A stretch of DNA of 64,000 nt, taken from the NCBI GenBank assembly GCA_002633005.1, contig NMRA01000180.1:517444-581443 (forward strand), in the 5' to 3' direction. Both the position numbers and the translations under genes were made by a program. Every line of letters begins with the position of its first letter. Positions within the stretch are counted from its first letter, which is position 1. Below the pieces are notes generated by a model. That model was given only the letters and a program-made list of their open reading frames with translations, did no database searches and was not told where the DNA came from. Source of the stretch: Phoronis australis (Eukaryota; Phoronida; Phoronidae). Below, piece by piece: positions 49,465 through 63,324 of the stretch.

Positions 49465-52400
49465 AAGACAAACTTCATTGATCTTATTAGTCAGTGAAGG
49501 TGACATAACAAGCTTGTCGGCCAAATAAGTTGATTTCTGGTATTCACCTGACAAACTTGAAATGAAAGTGCTCTTGAGAACGACACTTGTGAAGTCGAAT
49601 AAAAATTTAAAGATGAGACCCACGACGAAGCCAAGATCATAAACAACCATTACCCCGACACTTCTTGCATTAAGATATGATCCTGTAAGGAGATCTGTTT
49701 ACTGACCAAATTTGAAAATGTTCAGTCAAAGGACAGCAGAGCAAGAGGTCTGTCAACTTAATTTGAAAATTGGCCGTCACAACGTCATCTTGCACCCGAT
49801 TTTGCCCAAGTACAAAATCCTCAGGCTGTTGACTAATTACACGCTGTGTGTAGACTTCATGTTGATTAGACAAAAAATGCAATCTCTAGCACAAATAGGA
49901 TAGGCTACTTGTACCAAAGTGAGTTATAAACAAGTTAACAAAAGAGCAGTCTCCTGATTTATCTCGAATATCCTGAGAATGGTAAGTTGTAATTTGAAAT
50001 GGTTTCTGTTGCTGATAGCACTTGAAATGATATATCCACATACTAAATTTCAGGAAGATTCATCAAGGGATGCCAAAGTGTTGCCATAAAACTCAATTAG
50101 TTGAACACCAGTTCTCACAAAATTTCAGATAACTCGACAAACAAAGAATGAACAGATGTCATGACAAAGCGACACACTGGGAGAAATTTTACTTCACCAA
50201 GTAATAATAAACCAGTTTATAACAATACAGGTCTTGCAAGACACATTTTTATGTAGGCTCAAAATAATTCTAGAGATTCACGGGAATACCGATCTGGGCT
50301 GGTGGTCACTTATAATGCTAATAAGATAACTAGAAATCATGATGACATGACAGAGACAAAATACCAAAACAATACCTGGTAGGGCAAAATACCCATCAAG
50401 CTTTCAAGTTGGCAATATGACTTGTATGAGACCCTTGACTCTGTTCCCTGACCACCTCAAAACCAGCAATTTCGGTGTACTTTGCCTTCCTGTAGCCAAG
50501 TCAACATTGGCCTCATTTTGGGCACTTCGTACCCCAATTTTGTTGAGCTGCCAACTTATGTTAAATGTTAAATTCTAAACCGAAGTGTTTTGGGATTTAA
50601 AGAAACGATCTTTAATTGTTGCCGTAGTAGTTGCAACTCAAGTACTCAAGTCACTAGTGATGTGTACATCCCCCATTTTTTGAATTTGCAATTTTAGGGT
50701 TGGCCAACCCCAATAAACTCTGTATAGCTGATAGTTTTGATTATGTTGGTACTTGTAGAATTCTATTACAGTTGACAATATTGTGAGATAGATTTTGTGA
50801 AAGTAAAAGACGTGATTCGAATTTGCGTATTTAACCAGCTTTAATTTGTGTTTACGGATATTAATACTTGACATTGAGCTTGTGTAGTTTATGCATTAGC
50901 TTTCATGTATGAAGGGTTTCCCTTGAAGGTCATTTGCAGTCTTTAATCCTTCCAGAATTGGATGAAATTAGGTCATTCAAGTCATTTGCATTCGAACACA
51001 GCAGCAATGCATTTGGTGACTGAATAGGCTGGAATGTTAAGCAGCCAACAGGGCCTGATTTGTTGACTTGTAGCTCGCCGATGCAGCCTCGGATTTTGGT
51101 TCGGGACGTGGTAAAGATCCAAGTGATCACAAAGTCATCGGATTTTTACCAGTTGTGACCAAGTGAAAGGAAGCCAGTCTATTGAGAATTCACCTGTAAC
51201 AGCGAACTTTTGATACCGACGCTCTGTAGGGTAATGAGAGTGTGAAAGCAACTTCTGCTTGAAAGAAATTCAGCTACTACATAGCGGTGAAATAATTTAA
51301 AAACGGGAATAAATCTCACTGTCGGCCGTTTCGTTGTTTGCTTACGTTAAGGTTACTAATTTTATGTTAGCTTTTTAACACTAGGCTGGGATCGAAATTC
51401 TTCTGATAGCTTTATCAGTCACAACCATTGACATTGGGAAATGTATTAAACATGATGTCTTTCATCCATGGATATTTCAAGTGGTTTACCTTTTCAATAA
51501 GCCATTAGTACACTCCGCTGCATAGTGGTGAAAATTTTCCAGCATTATAGTTGTAGGAAATTTGTTAAAATGTTGTTCCTACCAATGGATTGAAACCTCC
51601 CATCCGCATAACATGGGATCTGTTTGTGGCGCTGTTTGACCTGAATAGTGAATTTCAGTATGGCATGGCTATTTCAAAAATCAGCTATTCGTTAAAAATT
51701 GGTGACTTCGATACTTTAAAAATCTTTAACATTTTCCTCCAAAATAAGACACTCTATTGATTCATAATTGTTCTATTTATTTCATGAAATAAATGCATCT
51801 GCCACCCTGACACATCTGACAATGCGGTCAGACTACAAGAAGTAAACGTACGGATGTCGGAATTGTCCAGCCATGATTGGCAGGGCCCAACCATCATCAG
51901 TGCACAAATAATCCATGCTTTCGGAACGTGCTGTATGGGAAATGGGATGTCGATGCACTAAAGAAAAAAAAAACTACAAAAAACCCCACTGCATTGGCGT
52001 TTGTTATGGCCAGGACATTTACACTGCCACCTGTCAGGCTTCCTTGGTGTGACGACATGATTTACCATTTGGTGATCTGGGAATGTTGTCAGGTCACATT
52101 TGATGAGCATCTGCCCCTGAAAAACAAATTTTTAATGAGAAGATGAGTGTTATGAGGGAGGGTATTAGCCGCACAGTCAATTTGAGTAAATGCGCTTAAT
52201 GTAGCTTAATTATTGCAAGGGTTTAATAAAACACAGTACAAAAGTAGGAGTATTTTGCTTGAATAATGCAAAATGGTGCTGAAAGTCTGTTACTCAAAAT
52301 TTTTGTAAACGAGATGGGCTTTCACAAAGACATTGTCAGGTACTTTCAAGGATTGTATAACTTGAGGGTTAGGTAAAGCATTTAATCATACATGCTTGTT

Positions 52401-55286
52401 AGACTGGAGGAGTATAGCATGCATAATCACTGGTAGATCTATGATGTCATGGGCAAGGGCGACTACAAACTGAGAAGGACAGACAGTCACAATAGTTCTA
52501 AAACTGAGAGGCAGTCACAGGTTAGTCATGCTGAGATGGACTCTGCCCTCTTGTAAATCTCCCTTTCTCGAGCTTTGTAAGTGCTGAGATTTGGTAACAC
52601 ACTTTTTTCTATTGTCCAGTGTTCTTGCTCTGTTTTCAATTAGTTCTGGTACATCTACCAACGTACTGCACTGTTGTGTGTTGTGCGTGGGGAAACATTG
52701 CAGTTCAAGCAGAAAGTAAGTGGCAGTGTGTCAGAATTTATTTCATAATAATGCACATGACAATGAATGTTATCTGTAGATAACAAGGTTAATAAAGCAT
52801 GTGGTAATCAATAGGATTTGTTGGTTTTACACAGGGTGGGGGGGTACTCTAGTATATTGGAAAAACGGAACCTTTGGTATTGTAGAGTTTCATAGTATTT
52901 ATAGCAAAAACTTTTGTTTGTTATAAAATACCAAATGCGGCAACACTGAGTTTGAGTAGCGTTTTAAACTGCGCAGTGATCTTTTTGAAGTATGTTACTA
53001 AATACAGATTATTGGCAAAATGAGGACAAATGAAAAAGCCTCCCTTGAAGTTTGTGAATGGCTGTGTGGAGGCTTGTTGGTAACAAAGTTTTTGTTGCTG
53101 TTATTGCTCCTGACTTGCTCGTGAATGTGCGATAACGGTAAGTAATCCCTCTTAACTGATTTAGAAGTATTTCACGCCATCTGTCAGTCTTATATGCATT
53201 GATGATTGATTATTGAGAGAATGTAGAGTCTGATTTTAATGGAAAATTTAGTAATTCTAGTCATTAAATTATGAATGATAGAGTAGTATTAAGGTGGGTT
53301 GTGGGTATTTTGCCGTCTCATCTGTACGTAGTTTATTGTTTTCTCAGGCCCTCAGCACATCCTCTCTTGTGGTTTAAAGTCTAAGACAGTTTCAGGATTT
53401 GTTTATGTTAAACCAGTGCGAAAAAACTCTGGGAATAACATCTTACAGTTAATCAGGACAAAGGAGAACCTTATGACCCTTGAGTCATGTTAACGTCACA
53501 AATATCTAAATAGGTTCATTGCATGTTGAATGCATCTCTGTCCATATGTTATGAGATATCGTCACCTGAGGAAGGAACCTAATGTTATGAGTGGAATAAC
53601 TAGTGAGTCGTTGATATTTTCCGATAAAACTGCCTTTTTGATTGACCCAATTATGCAGGTCAGCTAGATTATGCAGAGTATTCAGCAGGGATGTTGGTTT
53701 TTAATTTCATTTTATGTATTTATGGGTGAGTAATTTGATTTTATAAAGTAAGCTTGCTATGTGGTGTGATGTATGATATGTTTTGTTTGTAATTATTCTT
53801 ATTAACTTTGTGAATCCCACAGTCCAGTGACCAGTGTTCAAATTTGTCCATTTCAGTTGGAGTTCATTACACTACAGATTTTTGAAGGAGATGTGTGAGA
53901 TCCAGTCAATTTTGTGACATTCAAAAATTTTTCTAAGGTTCTATTACTGACTCACCTCTGCATGCTCGTTGCTTTCATTTAACTTTCCATGTAAAGTTAA
54001 GGTTTCCCTAGCAGAAGATTTGGATGATAATCTGTAGTTCAACAAGTGTCCAGATTTATCAACACCTTCCTGCTGCAGTTGCTATCTCAGTCATTTTCCT
54101 GGCAGAAAAGACAATTAGATGGGGTCAGCTTTTATCAGTTATAAGCCATATTGGTTTGATAGGTTTAAATCATGAAGCCCCTTGCAACTTCCTTCTGCAT
54201 GTGTTGGGTGAAAGTGCAGTTTGAAATTGCGGGAATTGTTGAATTAGAGAATGATGCTCCTTGAAACCTAGGGATGAATGGATTTTCAGGTATTTTTTTC
54301 TCCAAGTCAGTGTACTATGCGAATTTATTTCTTCAAGCACCTGGACATGAAACACCTGCTTTTATGTCAACATTTGGAAATGGAAAAATATCTTGTGACT
54401 TCCGTGTGCTTATTTGAGTTAAAAAATTATAGAATTTCTCTTGAAATGGAAAGTGCTTGATTTAAGAGACAGAAAGTACTGCTGTCAGCATTTTGCTCAG
54501 AAGAATCTGCTAAAAGTGAACGTGGTGAATAAAGTGTGTGTTGTGCATCCTAACACCATCAAATTGTCCCTTGGAGTTGAGCATAATCTGGGTACCAGTA
54601 TTTGTGGATTTCAGTCGTAAGGCAAGTTGTGATATTCAAACTAGACAATTCTTGGCTGTATGACTGAGGTCCTTACACGCGCAGATAACATTCACCTTCG
54701 AGGGCAAATTTTAGGCTAAAAAAATGATTAGGTGTTCTGAATGGATTGTAATTTGCATCTAGTATGCATGTGAGTGTGCATGTGTATGTGTGTGCACCTG
54801 CATGTGGTGTGTGTGCAGAGGGTGCAGTTTGTCTGTTTGACTTACAAGGTTAATGGTCACTTGAGAATGTTCACAACCTCCTTCACCTAATCAGCATGCA
54901 GTTTCAGTTGTTTTCGTATCAACAGAAAACAGTCACATACTCAACTCCGTCTTCCTTTCGCTTTCAGAGCGTGTAGCTGGCACATCACAATGTGATTGAT
55001 CGCAAGTTACTGTGCCTCAAAAATCGTTGCGCTGCCGATATACATTGTGTCAAAATCTGTTTTTACCTGGTGTTGTTCATCTCATTTTGCACTGTGTTAC
55101 TTAGTTTGCAGATGGAGTCGGTGGTCAGTGCCTTTATAGGCCACATATAATTCTGACTCATCTTCAAATTTTCTTTTTGTAGACAGTGAAAGTTTCAGCA
55201 GTCACAGTCCGTTGTTGATGTCTATTCTGTGACAGTCTGATGGTCTTTGCTACGGTCGACTGGACCCGTCTTTAGGCAGCCACAAC
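49465..55286. other. Divergent intergenic region and probable TBC1D16 promoter/5' UTR, no gene supported
   Basis: AT-rich sequence upstream of the first coding exon of TBC1D16. The open frames here are short and not protein-like. A GT-rich stretch lies at about 54765-54835. Untranslated exons of TBC1D16 may lie here, for example before the donor-like CAG|AAAGTAAGTGG near 52715, but I cannot prove any. Confidence 0.5.
54765..54835 (+). repeat. GT/TGCA-rich simple repeat
   Basis: An imperfect run of GTGTG, GCATG and TGTGTGCA words, typical of a decayed dinucleotide repeat. Confidence 0.7.
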
Positions 55287-58200
55287 ATGTCATTCACAAA
55301 TCTGCTGAGGAAGGCTGGACATTTGATTGGCCTTGGTACAAGTCCCAGCCCTACGTTATTGCCCCCTGCTCTTGATGGTGAGATTGTCTATTGTAAGAAC
55401 AATGTCTGCGTCTATCCACCGTCAGCGCGGGGCCTGAACACTCACGCAGTGCCAGGATATTTAACTGTGCGTTCCCAAGATGATGAAGTAAGTGATCACT
55501 CAGTGTGCAGTGCATCAATGAAACTGATTTTGCGCCTGTGTCGCGGGAATGCTCCTAAAATTGTCCCTGTGTGTGGAGTTTGCATCGTGTCCAGTTTTGT
55601 TGTAACATGGGTCCAAAGCTAATTTTGATGGTATTCATAAAACTTGACCTGTGTTCCGTATGACTAGTTTCTCACAAGTTTCATGGCGTTCTTCAAGTCT
55701 TTGACAGACATTGTCATAAATTTTAATCAAAACACAGGATACTAGAATTCGCTTGTGATTGGTTCATGCTACAGAGCAAGCCCCTGCACAAACAAAATCA
55801 TGACAAAAAATTGGCGTCGAACATTTTTACCCTTATATTGTACACGATGTATATAATTTACCCAGAAGGCAGTTGAAACTGAATAGATTACAGACTGCAT
55901 TCATTGGTTCTAGATCAAGCATTGTTCTTTACTACAACATGCAGGTGCAAATGAGAGTCCTGTTTTCTGGATGGTCCCCAGTTTTACAGGGTGTCCCAGA
56001 AATGCACTCTAACTTAGTGCCATTACTGTAGAATAATGTAACTGCCTTCATGGGGATGAAGTTCTTGATAAGATACCTGCCTTATCTTGTAAACTTGTTA
56101 CATAAGCTAATTAATGGCTTGCCGACAGTGAGGAGCGAATCGCTGACTTCAGAAACAATGTGCAAAACAAAAGAGGTGCTCACGAGGGCTTAATCTGAAG
56201 GGTAGGGTTAACTTAGGCAAAATAGCATAGTTGGTGGTTGGTCTTTACCCTACTCATTTTCAGAGCCGCGCCTCATCAATTTCATCCAAAGACTCGTGCT
56301 TTTTGAAAAGTTGCTTAAAAGCATGTAATTAGGGGTAAGCTAGGTTTGAAGTGCAGTGATTTGTCAGATGAGTAAAAATTGAATTGGCATCATTTTTAGT
56401 CGTTTTGTGATGTTTTTTTTTTAACAAAATGAGGTACTAAAATATGACACCACCAACTCAGTTTTCAAAAAAACGGAGCAGGATCAGTCATGCTTTCTTG
56501 GCCTTATCTCTCTGACCGTAATACGTAAACCAAGATGAAAAAAATCGGCCACAGCTAGAAGTTTTATGATGTGTTGTTTCAGTGCACTAACAATGAGATA
56601 TGCTACTGCGCTGAACTCTGAACTTGTTGCATCAGTATATGAAAAAATGCTCATTATGGGTGGATTTTTTGTTGAAAAGGGGTTCTTCAATGATTTTCCA
56701 TCTTAGTTATGAACCTGACAGTAGCGTTCAATGTGAAGTGGTTGATCTGTTGTTTATAGCCAATGATGGAAGACAGGTTTGATCTTAGAAATATTGTGGT
56801 TTGCAAGTCGTGGTGCATTTGGAAGTATTATTCACGAAAGTCACGTATCAACATTCCTGTAAAGACCCTAACCATCTTGCTATCAAAATAGATTGTGAGT
56901 AGGTCTTTCATGAGGATTTGTTGGCAATGTTACTGATCCTGCTACATAGTGCAGTAATCCATCGGCTTGCTGCTAAGGAAAATCTTTCAGAGTTCGAGTC
57001 TTTTTGTAAGTGCAGTAATCCATCGGCTTGCTGCTAAGAAAAATCTTTCAGAGTTTGAGTCTTTTTGTAGCATGAATTAAACATATTTTTTGATGTCCAA
57101 CCTTGAAGTTCACCAAACATGAATTAGCAGATGCTGCTCATTTTGAAGACCGGTCTTTCCAATGAAGTGTTTGTCATAAAAATGCTGGCTGGTCTCCCAT
57201 TGATTGAAAGCCCACGCATACTGTCTTTAATTGCAAAACATGTGTCTGTTTATATCTTTATGTGGGTTTAAAGAGGCATCTTGTTCAATTAACCAGACAT
57301 ATAACAGCAATTTTGTTTCTTTGAGTGGTATGTTTTTTTCTCACGAAGTTGTTGTTAAGGTCCCCTTCCCTCTCAGTGGCAGGTGGTCTGAATGCATACC
57401 AAGTCACTAATCTGACTGTTGGCTTTAATTGTTTGTATACGGAACTTCCAAGTTATATATTGGCATCTGCTGAAGCACCATTTTGTTTTATCAGCTTCAA
57501 TAATACAGCTCACTCCTTGCCCAAACCCAAGCAGTGACATTTAACTTTCATGCATGTCTGCTTTCAAGAAGGAAGTTATTTTTTAATACAAGTTAAAGGT
57601 CTTGAAAGGTTATAAGAAAGAAAGCCAAAGCCTTACATCAATTGGTGCAAGCCTAGGCTCAATAGACAACTGGCACACCACAGGTTGTCATTTTTAGTCT
57701 TGTCTATTGTTACTCCTCTGTAACTGGCTGTGTCTGTGTATCATTACCTGTTGTTGGGCCTAGCGATGTGGCCACGATTTTCTCTTCTGAGGATGGTCTT
57801 TTAATAAACGCCGAAACTTGTCAAGCCAGTTTAAATCCATTGCTGTCTTTATTATTGTATCAGTTGTCTGTTGAGTAGTGTATTATTTGTAAAAATCTAC
57901 ATCTTGTCTTGGTTAGAACCAGGTATTTAAATTGGGAAACAAAAAGCAGAGCTGGGCATAAAGCCCAATGCAACAGAATTCGGAGGTTTGAAACTGAAAT
58001 TGTTGAAAATTCAATGGTCTAGATATTGAACTATATCTGAGTGTTAACCAGGACATGTACTAAAACTCCATTGATCAAACCATAGGTTATAGATAACAGA
58101 TTCGCAACTCTGACATTTTCTTGCGTACTATTCTAGAGGAGGCACCGCTCTCCTAAATTACCAATTTCGGTTTCCGGTCAGTGTATTCTTGCATCTATTT

Positions 58201-61200
58201 TAATTACTGTTCAGTACAAAAAAAGAATAATTTTGGCATTGAAACACTGTTCAAAGTCGTCCAATAATAGAACTGTTGGTATGGTTAGTACTTTTGGCAC
58301 CCGACCACACAACAGCTGACCATGATTAGCAGACGACGCACTTGGCAGAAGTAAAACTTGCTAATTTTGCCAGGTGTCTCTAGTGAATAGTGTCGTCACA
58401 GCTTGTGCGTAAGATCACAGATTTTGTCCATTGAAAATATTTGTAGTTGGCGGTCCATGTCAATGATCAAACCCAGTGTCCGTAGGGGAAGGTTTTTTGA
58501 GCTTCCTCAGTCAGTAATGCATTATGGTCAACGTGTTTCTGTTGTAACCACAGTAGATCTGGCGGCATAATTCAATCTCTGACTCATCTACTGGATATAT
58601 ATAGGTCCGCCTCACAGTGTTTTGTGTGCACTGATCCGATTTATCTATTGCAGCCACTAGATTTAGCAGAATTTGATGGCATGGTAATATTATTGAATGT
58701 GTGTCTCACCAGCCTGGCTGTTTTCCTTAGTTGATGATGTTGATGTATCACTTTGTTCCTTTTAGTTTGTTGGCTCAACTCTCGTCTTGACGTGGGTTCC
58801 CAATGAACATCTGAAGGGGAATCCCCGAAGTGTCGAAAACACGCCAAAGAGTTCAGTTCAGGTGACGCCGAGGAAAAAGCAGGAATTTGCAACATCGGGG
58901 ACCTCTACTGGTCAAACTTCCGGCCGGAACGAAACTGAGTCGGTGGCTACGGGATCAGTCCAGGACAATCATGCTTCTGGGGAATTTAGTCAATCATTTG
59001 GTAAAAGTACATTTTATGTCAATGATATGTTAAACGTTGACTCAAAAGAGAATCTTGCTTATGGAAATGATAAGACGCTTGACATAGGCGATGGTCAAGC
59101 TGGTGGCGATAGTGTTAGGAATGATTCAAAACGTTTGGCTAGTGAGACAATTAGTGTTGAAATGGAAGGAGACAATTTAGTCATCACCACAGAAGAATTT
59201 GTGTCTGAGAATGGGATTTCCTCGGAGGTGGCAACGCCCACTAGCGAGCAATTAACAGATGCCGATAGCCTGAGTCTAGATTCGCCGTTCGAAACCCCAC
59301 ATAAAAACTTACCTGAAGATAGTGCAGATAATTTGCATGATACTTCTGGTGAACAAACAGCTGATGGTCCTTTAAAGAATGGTGCTAACATAAGGCAATC
59401 GACAGATCTGAAACTAAATCTTGTCCGTGTACAGCCAACTGATAACCAACCGAAAATCGAAATAACCAGATCATCTCGCGAATCACTGTCGTCTGGGTCC
59501 ACGTCGGGACCGGATTCTCTGCCATCGTCTCCAATTATGTCACCTCAAACGCCCATCTCCTCGGCTAGCACACCCGGGGATCTGAGTGAGCGCACTGCCA
59601 TCATGAGGGGAAACCCTGAAGCTGTGGCCATGAAGCACAATTTGATGTTTCCAGACGAGGCATTTCAGGAGCCAGGCTCCAGGAAGAGTAGATCAAAGAT
59701 GAACTGTGGTGTGTTCTCTGTCGATCTGAGTGAGTAACAAAATGAAAGTCAATATTTTTATAAAAAGTTGTATAGGAAACTGACCATATATTACACTCAG
59801 ACACATATACGTCACTTTTTTTGTTATTCGGTTGGTGAATTTTACTGAATCTTGTCATATAGTATGGTAAAATGTCATTAATGTCAGACTAAAATTGTTG
59901 CCAAAATAACTTAATTTTTTCCAAGTACTTCTGACATTATTGTGAATGGTCTCATTATTTCGAATATCTAATGACAGCTATAGTATTGAACATGGAAATG
60001 AATTAATTTGGTGCAACATTTCCTTATGGAAAAAAACGATGAAAGAAATTTCCCTTGTCGGTCACATTGTGTCCTAAATTAATGACATTTTAACATAACT
60101 TTGGTTCTCATCATAATCTCTTGAGAAGCCCTTCGGTTGGTCCATATTGTGAGAGCAACAGCACTTGTGAAATGAGCTTGGCATTTCAGACGCTAACCAT
60201 GTCGGATATCCGATGCATTTTTCGCATTACTAACATTTAAGAGAAAGATATTAAGAACAACATATTACAAAAAAACACAACGTGACCAAAAAAAGATAGC
60301 AGATAGATGAAGATGTATTGGTGACGTGTATGGTGGCAGACATTATGATACAGTGTAGTTGTCCGAAAGGTCAGCAATTCTTAATGGTCTCAAATGGTGA
60401 GATTGTCAACTATTGGAAGTGAATCTAGTAGTTTTAATTATCAAATAAGAAATATTCGTGTACAAAAATGTCTGTGGATAGCTCTGTAGTACTTGTTAAA
60501 AAGATTTACTTTATTTTATTAAAGGACTACCTAATGAGGACAACAAGTGAAATTTATGTTTCTTATTTTGTCATAAGATACATAAAGGAAAATGACTAGC
60601 ACCAGTTTGATGCAGCTTTACCATGTTCTAAACTAATATGGCTACCATCGATCAGACAATATTTTGAAAAAAAAAGACTGATTTTGTAATTTTTGTTTAT
60701 AAATTTGGAGAAATTTTACTGTATATAGTTAATATTTAGAACATGAAGAACCTGGGTGCCCCTATGTTAAGCATTTTCATCTTAGCAATGATGTTCCGGC
60801 TTACCTGCATGCCGTGATTATGGTCTACCAGCAGCGGATCTAATTTCCTGATGGTGTCTGAAGTATATTGATTTTATTTAATATGCACTTGCTGAGCTTA
60901 TCGATAGATGTAACCAATTCTCATAATGATGTTCATGCCTTGGTTTACTGCATTTATTCTCAGCATTTAATGAGCATACTAAATTGAACATCATTACTCC
61001 TGTTGAGTCTTGTATGAGGAGTATGGCCTTCTTAGTGGGGTCATCTCTGGCTTGTTGTCAAAATCTCCTTTGCTTTGTAAGCCAATGCTTGTGTTCGTCT
61101 CACCAAATCTCACCTGTGGGTGTAAATGGCGGCTCTCTCTCCCTCAGCCAACTGTCCTTTCCTTATTTGGGTGCTGTACTTTTTGGAAAGATTTGACCTA

Positions 61201-63324
61201 GGCTAATTAGTTTCATGTTTTCTTTGTTGGAAGTTCACCTGAGGTTTCTAAGTCACCATTCACCGCGTAGCCCAGGGACCCGATCCATGAAACTGACTTA
61301 ATAAGTTCATTTGTCTCAACTTCTAAACTTTTGCTACTTCCACATCTGGTAAGGTAGTCAAAATTAAGACAAAATTTAACTAAAAAACTTTAATCAAAGT
61401 TGAGATCACTTTCTTGAAACGGACTTGGGTTTTGTCTTTGACTGAAATTTAAGATTTGTCAAAGCTAAGTCAGTTTTCATGGAACGGGCCCTGTTATTAC
61501 AGTTTATAAGTTAGTCCAACTGACACATTTTTATCGTTACGTGTTTTAAATGCCAGAACTGTATTTCGCTAATTTTGCTTTAAAATTTCTCTAGTTTGTG
61601 ATGTATTGTTTTCACATTAAAACCAGAGAAGGAAAACGTTTCGGTGATGTCATTCAAAGAGTTACAGCTGGTGCATGGTTGAATAATTTAATTTCTTAAC
61701 ACTAATTCAAGTGTTGCTAATATCGTCTTGAAAGTAGTACCATCAAAGTTCACCGATTTAGTGCACAACATGATGAACTGGTGAAATTTTACCTTCTGCT
61801 GTTTCAATAGACGACAGGTTACCACCAAATCAATGCTTTAACACTTAAAGTTGTATTCAACAGTTTAGCAGCTGATAAGGGTTTGGGTATTCACAAAAGT
61901 TCAACGCCATTGAAAAAAAATACAAGAAACCTTTTTTGCCTGAACTTGGTGGGTTGTAACGGTAGTCAATGCAACCACGCCTGTTTTATCTTCCTCAGGT
62001 CAGATGCGGTCACTGCGACTGTTCTACTCGGACGAGGATTGCACCAGTGGTCAGTTTGTGATAGCCAGCTGTGAGAGTCAGTATAAGATACTGCACTTTC
62101 ACCATGGTGGACTGGACAAGCTGGCTGGTTTGTTGGGGCAGTGGGACTTGTTCAAAACTGCCACTGATAAGGTAAAATGAATTAAAGGAAATACGTTCAA
62201 ATGGCTCTAGGTGCTCAGTTTTGCCTGCTACACTTCTGTTGATGTTTATTGGCGTTATATGTGATATCTTAAGTGAGACACCTGTTGGCCAAAAAAAGTT
62301 TGGTCTGGCTTTTTAGTTGAATTTTTTCACAACTTTCTCCAAGACGATGACGAAGCTAGATGTCTTTTAAGTACATTTAACCTCTGGTCACTGTATACAA
62401 CCAGCTTGTTTGTCGCGAAGAGAAAACCATTTCTCATAACTGTAATCGAACAAACAATTTCATGAATAGACATCTCCTGCCTTAACCGTTACACTACTGA
62501 ACACTTAATATGTACGAAAAAAATGACTGAAATTCTGGATACGCGTAACTCACAAAAACGTGTATGGCTACTTTCTAGAACAAGGAGGAGTCCAATTGCA
62601 AGTACTTTTCCGTCATTCGTCCAGAAATCACAAATGAGGACTGTCACCCTGAAGAGGGCATCTACGACCAACTGTCTGAGGAAGTGTGGAGACGACACAT
62701 GAACGAGAAAGGGATTATCAATGACAGCTTCCAGCTGAAAAAGGTGAGCTATGGGAACACTATAAAATCTGCTAAAAGTATTGGTTGTCGTCATGGTTAT
62801 TGTTCAGTCATGCAGTTGAAGCTTATTTTTACACGTGATTAACATTTATAGAGCCTCTAGATGACCACACGGCAGATTATTATCGCTGTTTCGGTTAACG
62901 TTAACTTCCTGCTTAGTGCCCTGCTGTGGATTTCCAAACCTTTCTCTTTTGAGCGTCCTTGTTTTTGTCCACCCTCTGATTTTTTAGCTTAAATGGCGCG
63001 GGCGTTGATAAAATCTAATGGGAATGTTTCACTAATGTAATACGACAGCAGCGTGGAAAGTGTTTATATAAATTTTTGCATGTCTTGAAATTCAAATACA
63101 ATAAAAGCTTGCTAGAGAACTGCCCAAAATACTGTAAATGTTAGGAAGTGGCTGATAATGTGCGTGTCATTGCAGGCCATATTTTTCGGTGGTTTACGAC
63201 CTGAGCTTCGGTGTGAGGTGTGGCCATTCCTGCTGCGGTACTACCCGTTTGAGTCAACGTTTGAGGACCGCGAGCGAATCCGTAATGACAAGTACATTGA
63301 GTACCAGAATGTGAGAAAGTTACG
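55287..63324 (+). CDS. TBC1D16: TBC1D16, Rab GTPase-activating protein, first five coding exons (continues off right edge)
   Basis: TBC1D16 is a TBC-domain GAP for Rab GTPases (Rab4 and Rab5 isoform targets are reported). Exons: 55287-55487, 58766-59729, 61999-62171, 62579-62743, 63176-63324. All phases agree, giving 550 residues plus two bases. The ATG opens MSFTNLLRKAGHLIG, followed by the conserved LDGEIVYCKNNVCVYPP, and exon 2 opens FVGSTLVLTWVPN, both matching vertebrate TBC1D16. Exon 2 (321 codons) is mostly disordered, ends in a Ser/Pro-rich stretch with several SP/TP sites (SSPIMSPQTPISSASTPG), and closes CGVFSVDLS. Exons 3-4 carry QMRSLRLFYSDEDCTSGQ and LHFHHGGLDKL. Exon 5 starts the TBC domain (AIFFGGLRPELRCEVWPFLL). 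The catalytic Arg and Gln fingers lie beyond the window. Intron 1 is 3.3 kb. Confidence 0.95.
56952..57073 (+). repeat. Tandem duplication, 2 copies of 61 bp
   Basis: Copies at 56952-57012 and 57013-57073 both read CAGTAATCCATCGGCTTGCT onward and differ at about three bases. They lie in TBC1D16 intron 1. Confidence 0.88.
57787..57822 (+). repeat. Penelope-type tail with a degenerate hammerhead-like core
   Basis: CTGAGGA, then 19 nt, then GAAACTTGTC. This has the order of conserved hammerhead elements: CUGANGA, GAAA, and a two-pair stem III (AC/GU, loop TT) before a GUC cleavage triplet. Minimal hammerheads of this form are known in Penelope-like retroelements. Stem II pairs poorly here (GG/CC only), so it is likely an old, inactive copy or a chance match. 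Confidence 0.3.
61275..61491 (-). mobile_element. MITE, copy 2 of the 29097-29338 family
   Basis: Read on the minus strand it starts GGGCCCGTTCCATGAAAACT and ends TGGATCGGGTCCC. It has the internal repeat of the end motif (GTCCGTTTCAAGAAAGTGAT), exactly as in copy 1. It lies in TBC1D16 intron 2. No clear target-site duplication is seen. Confidence 0.72.
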
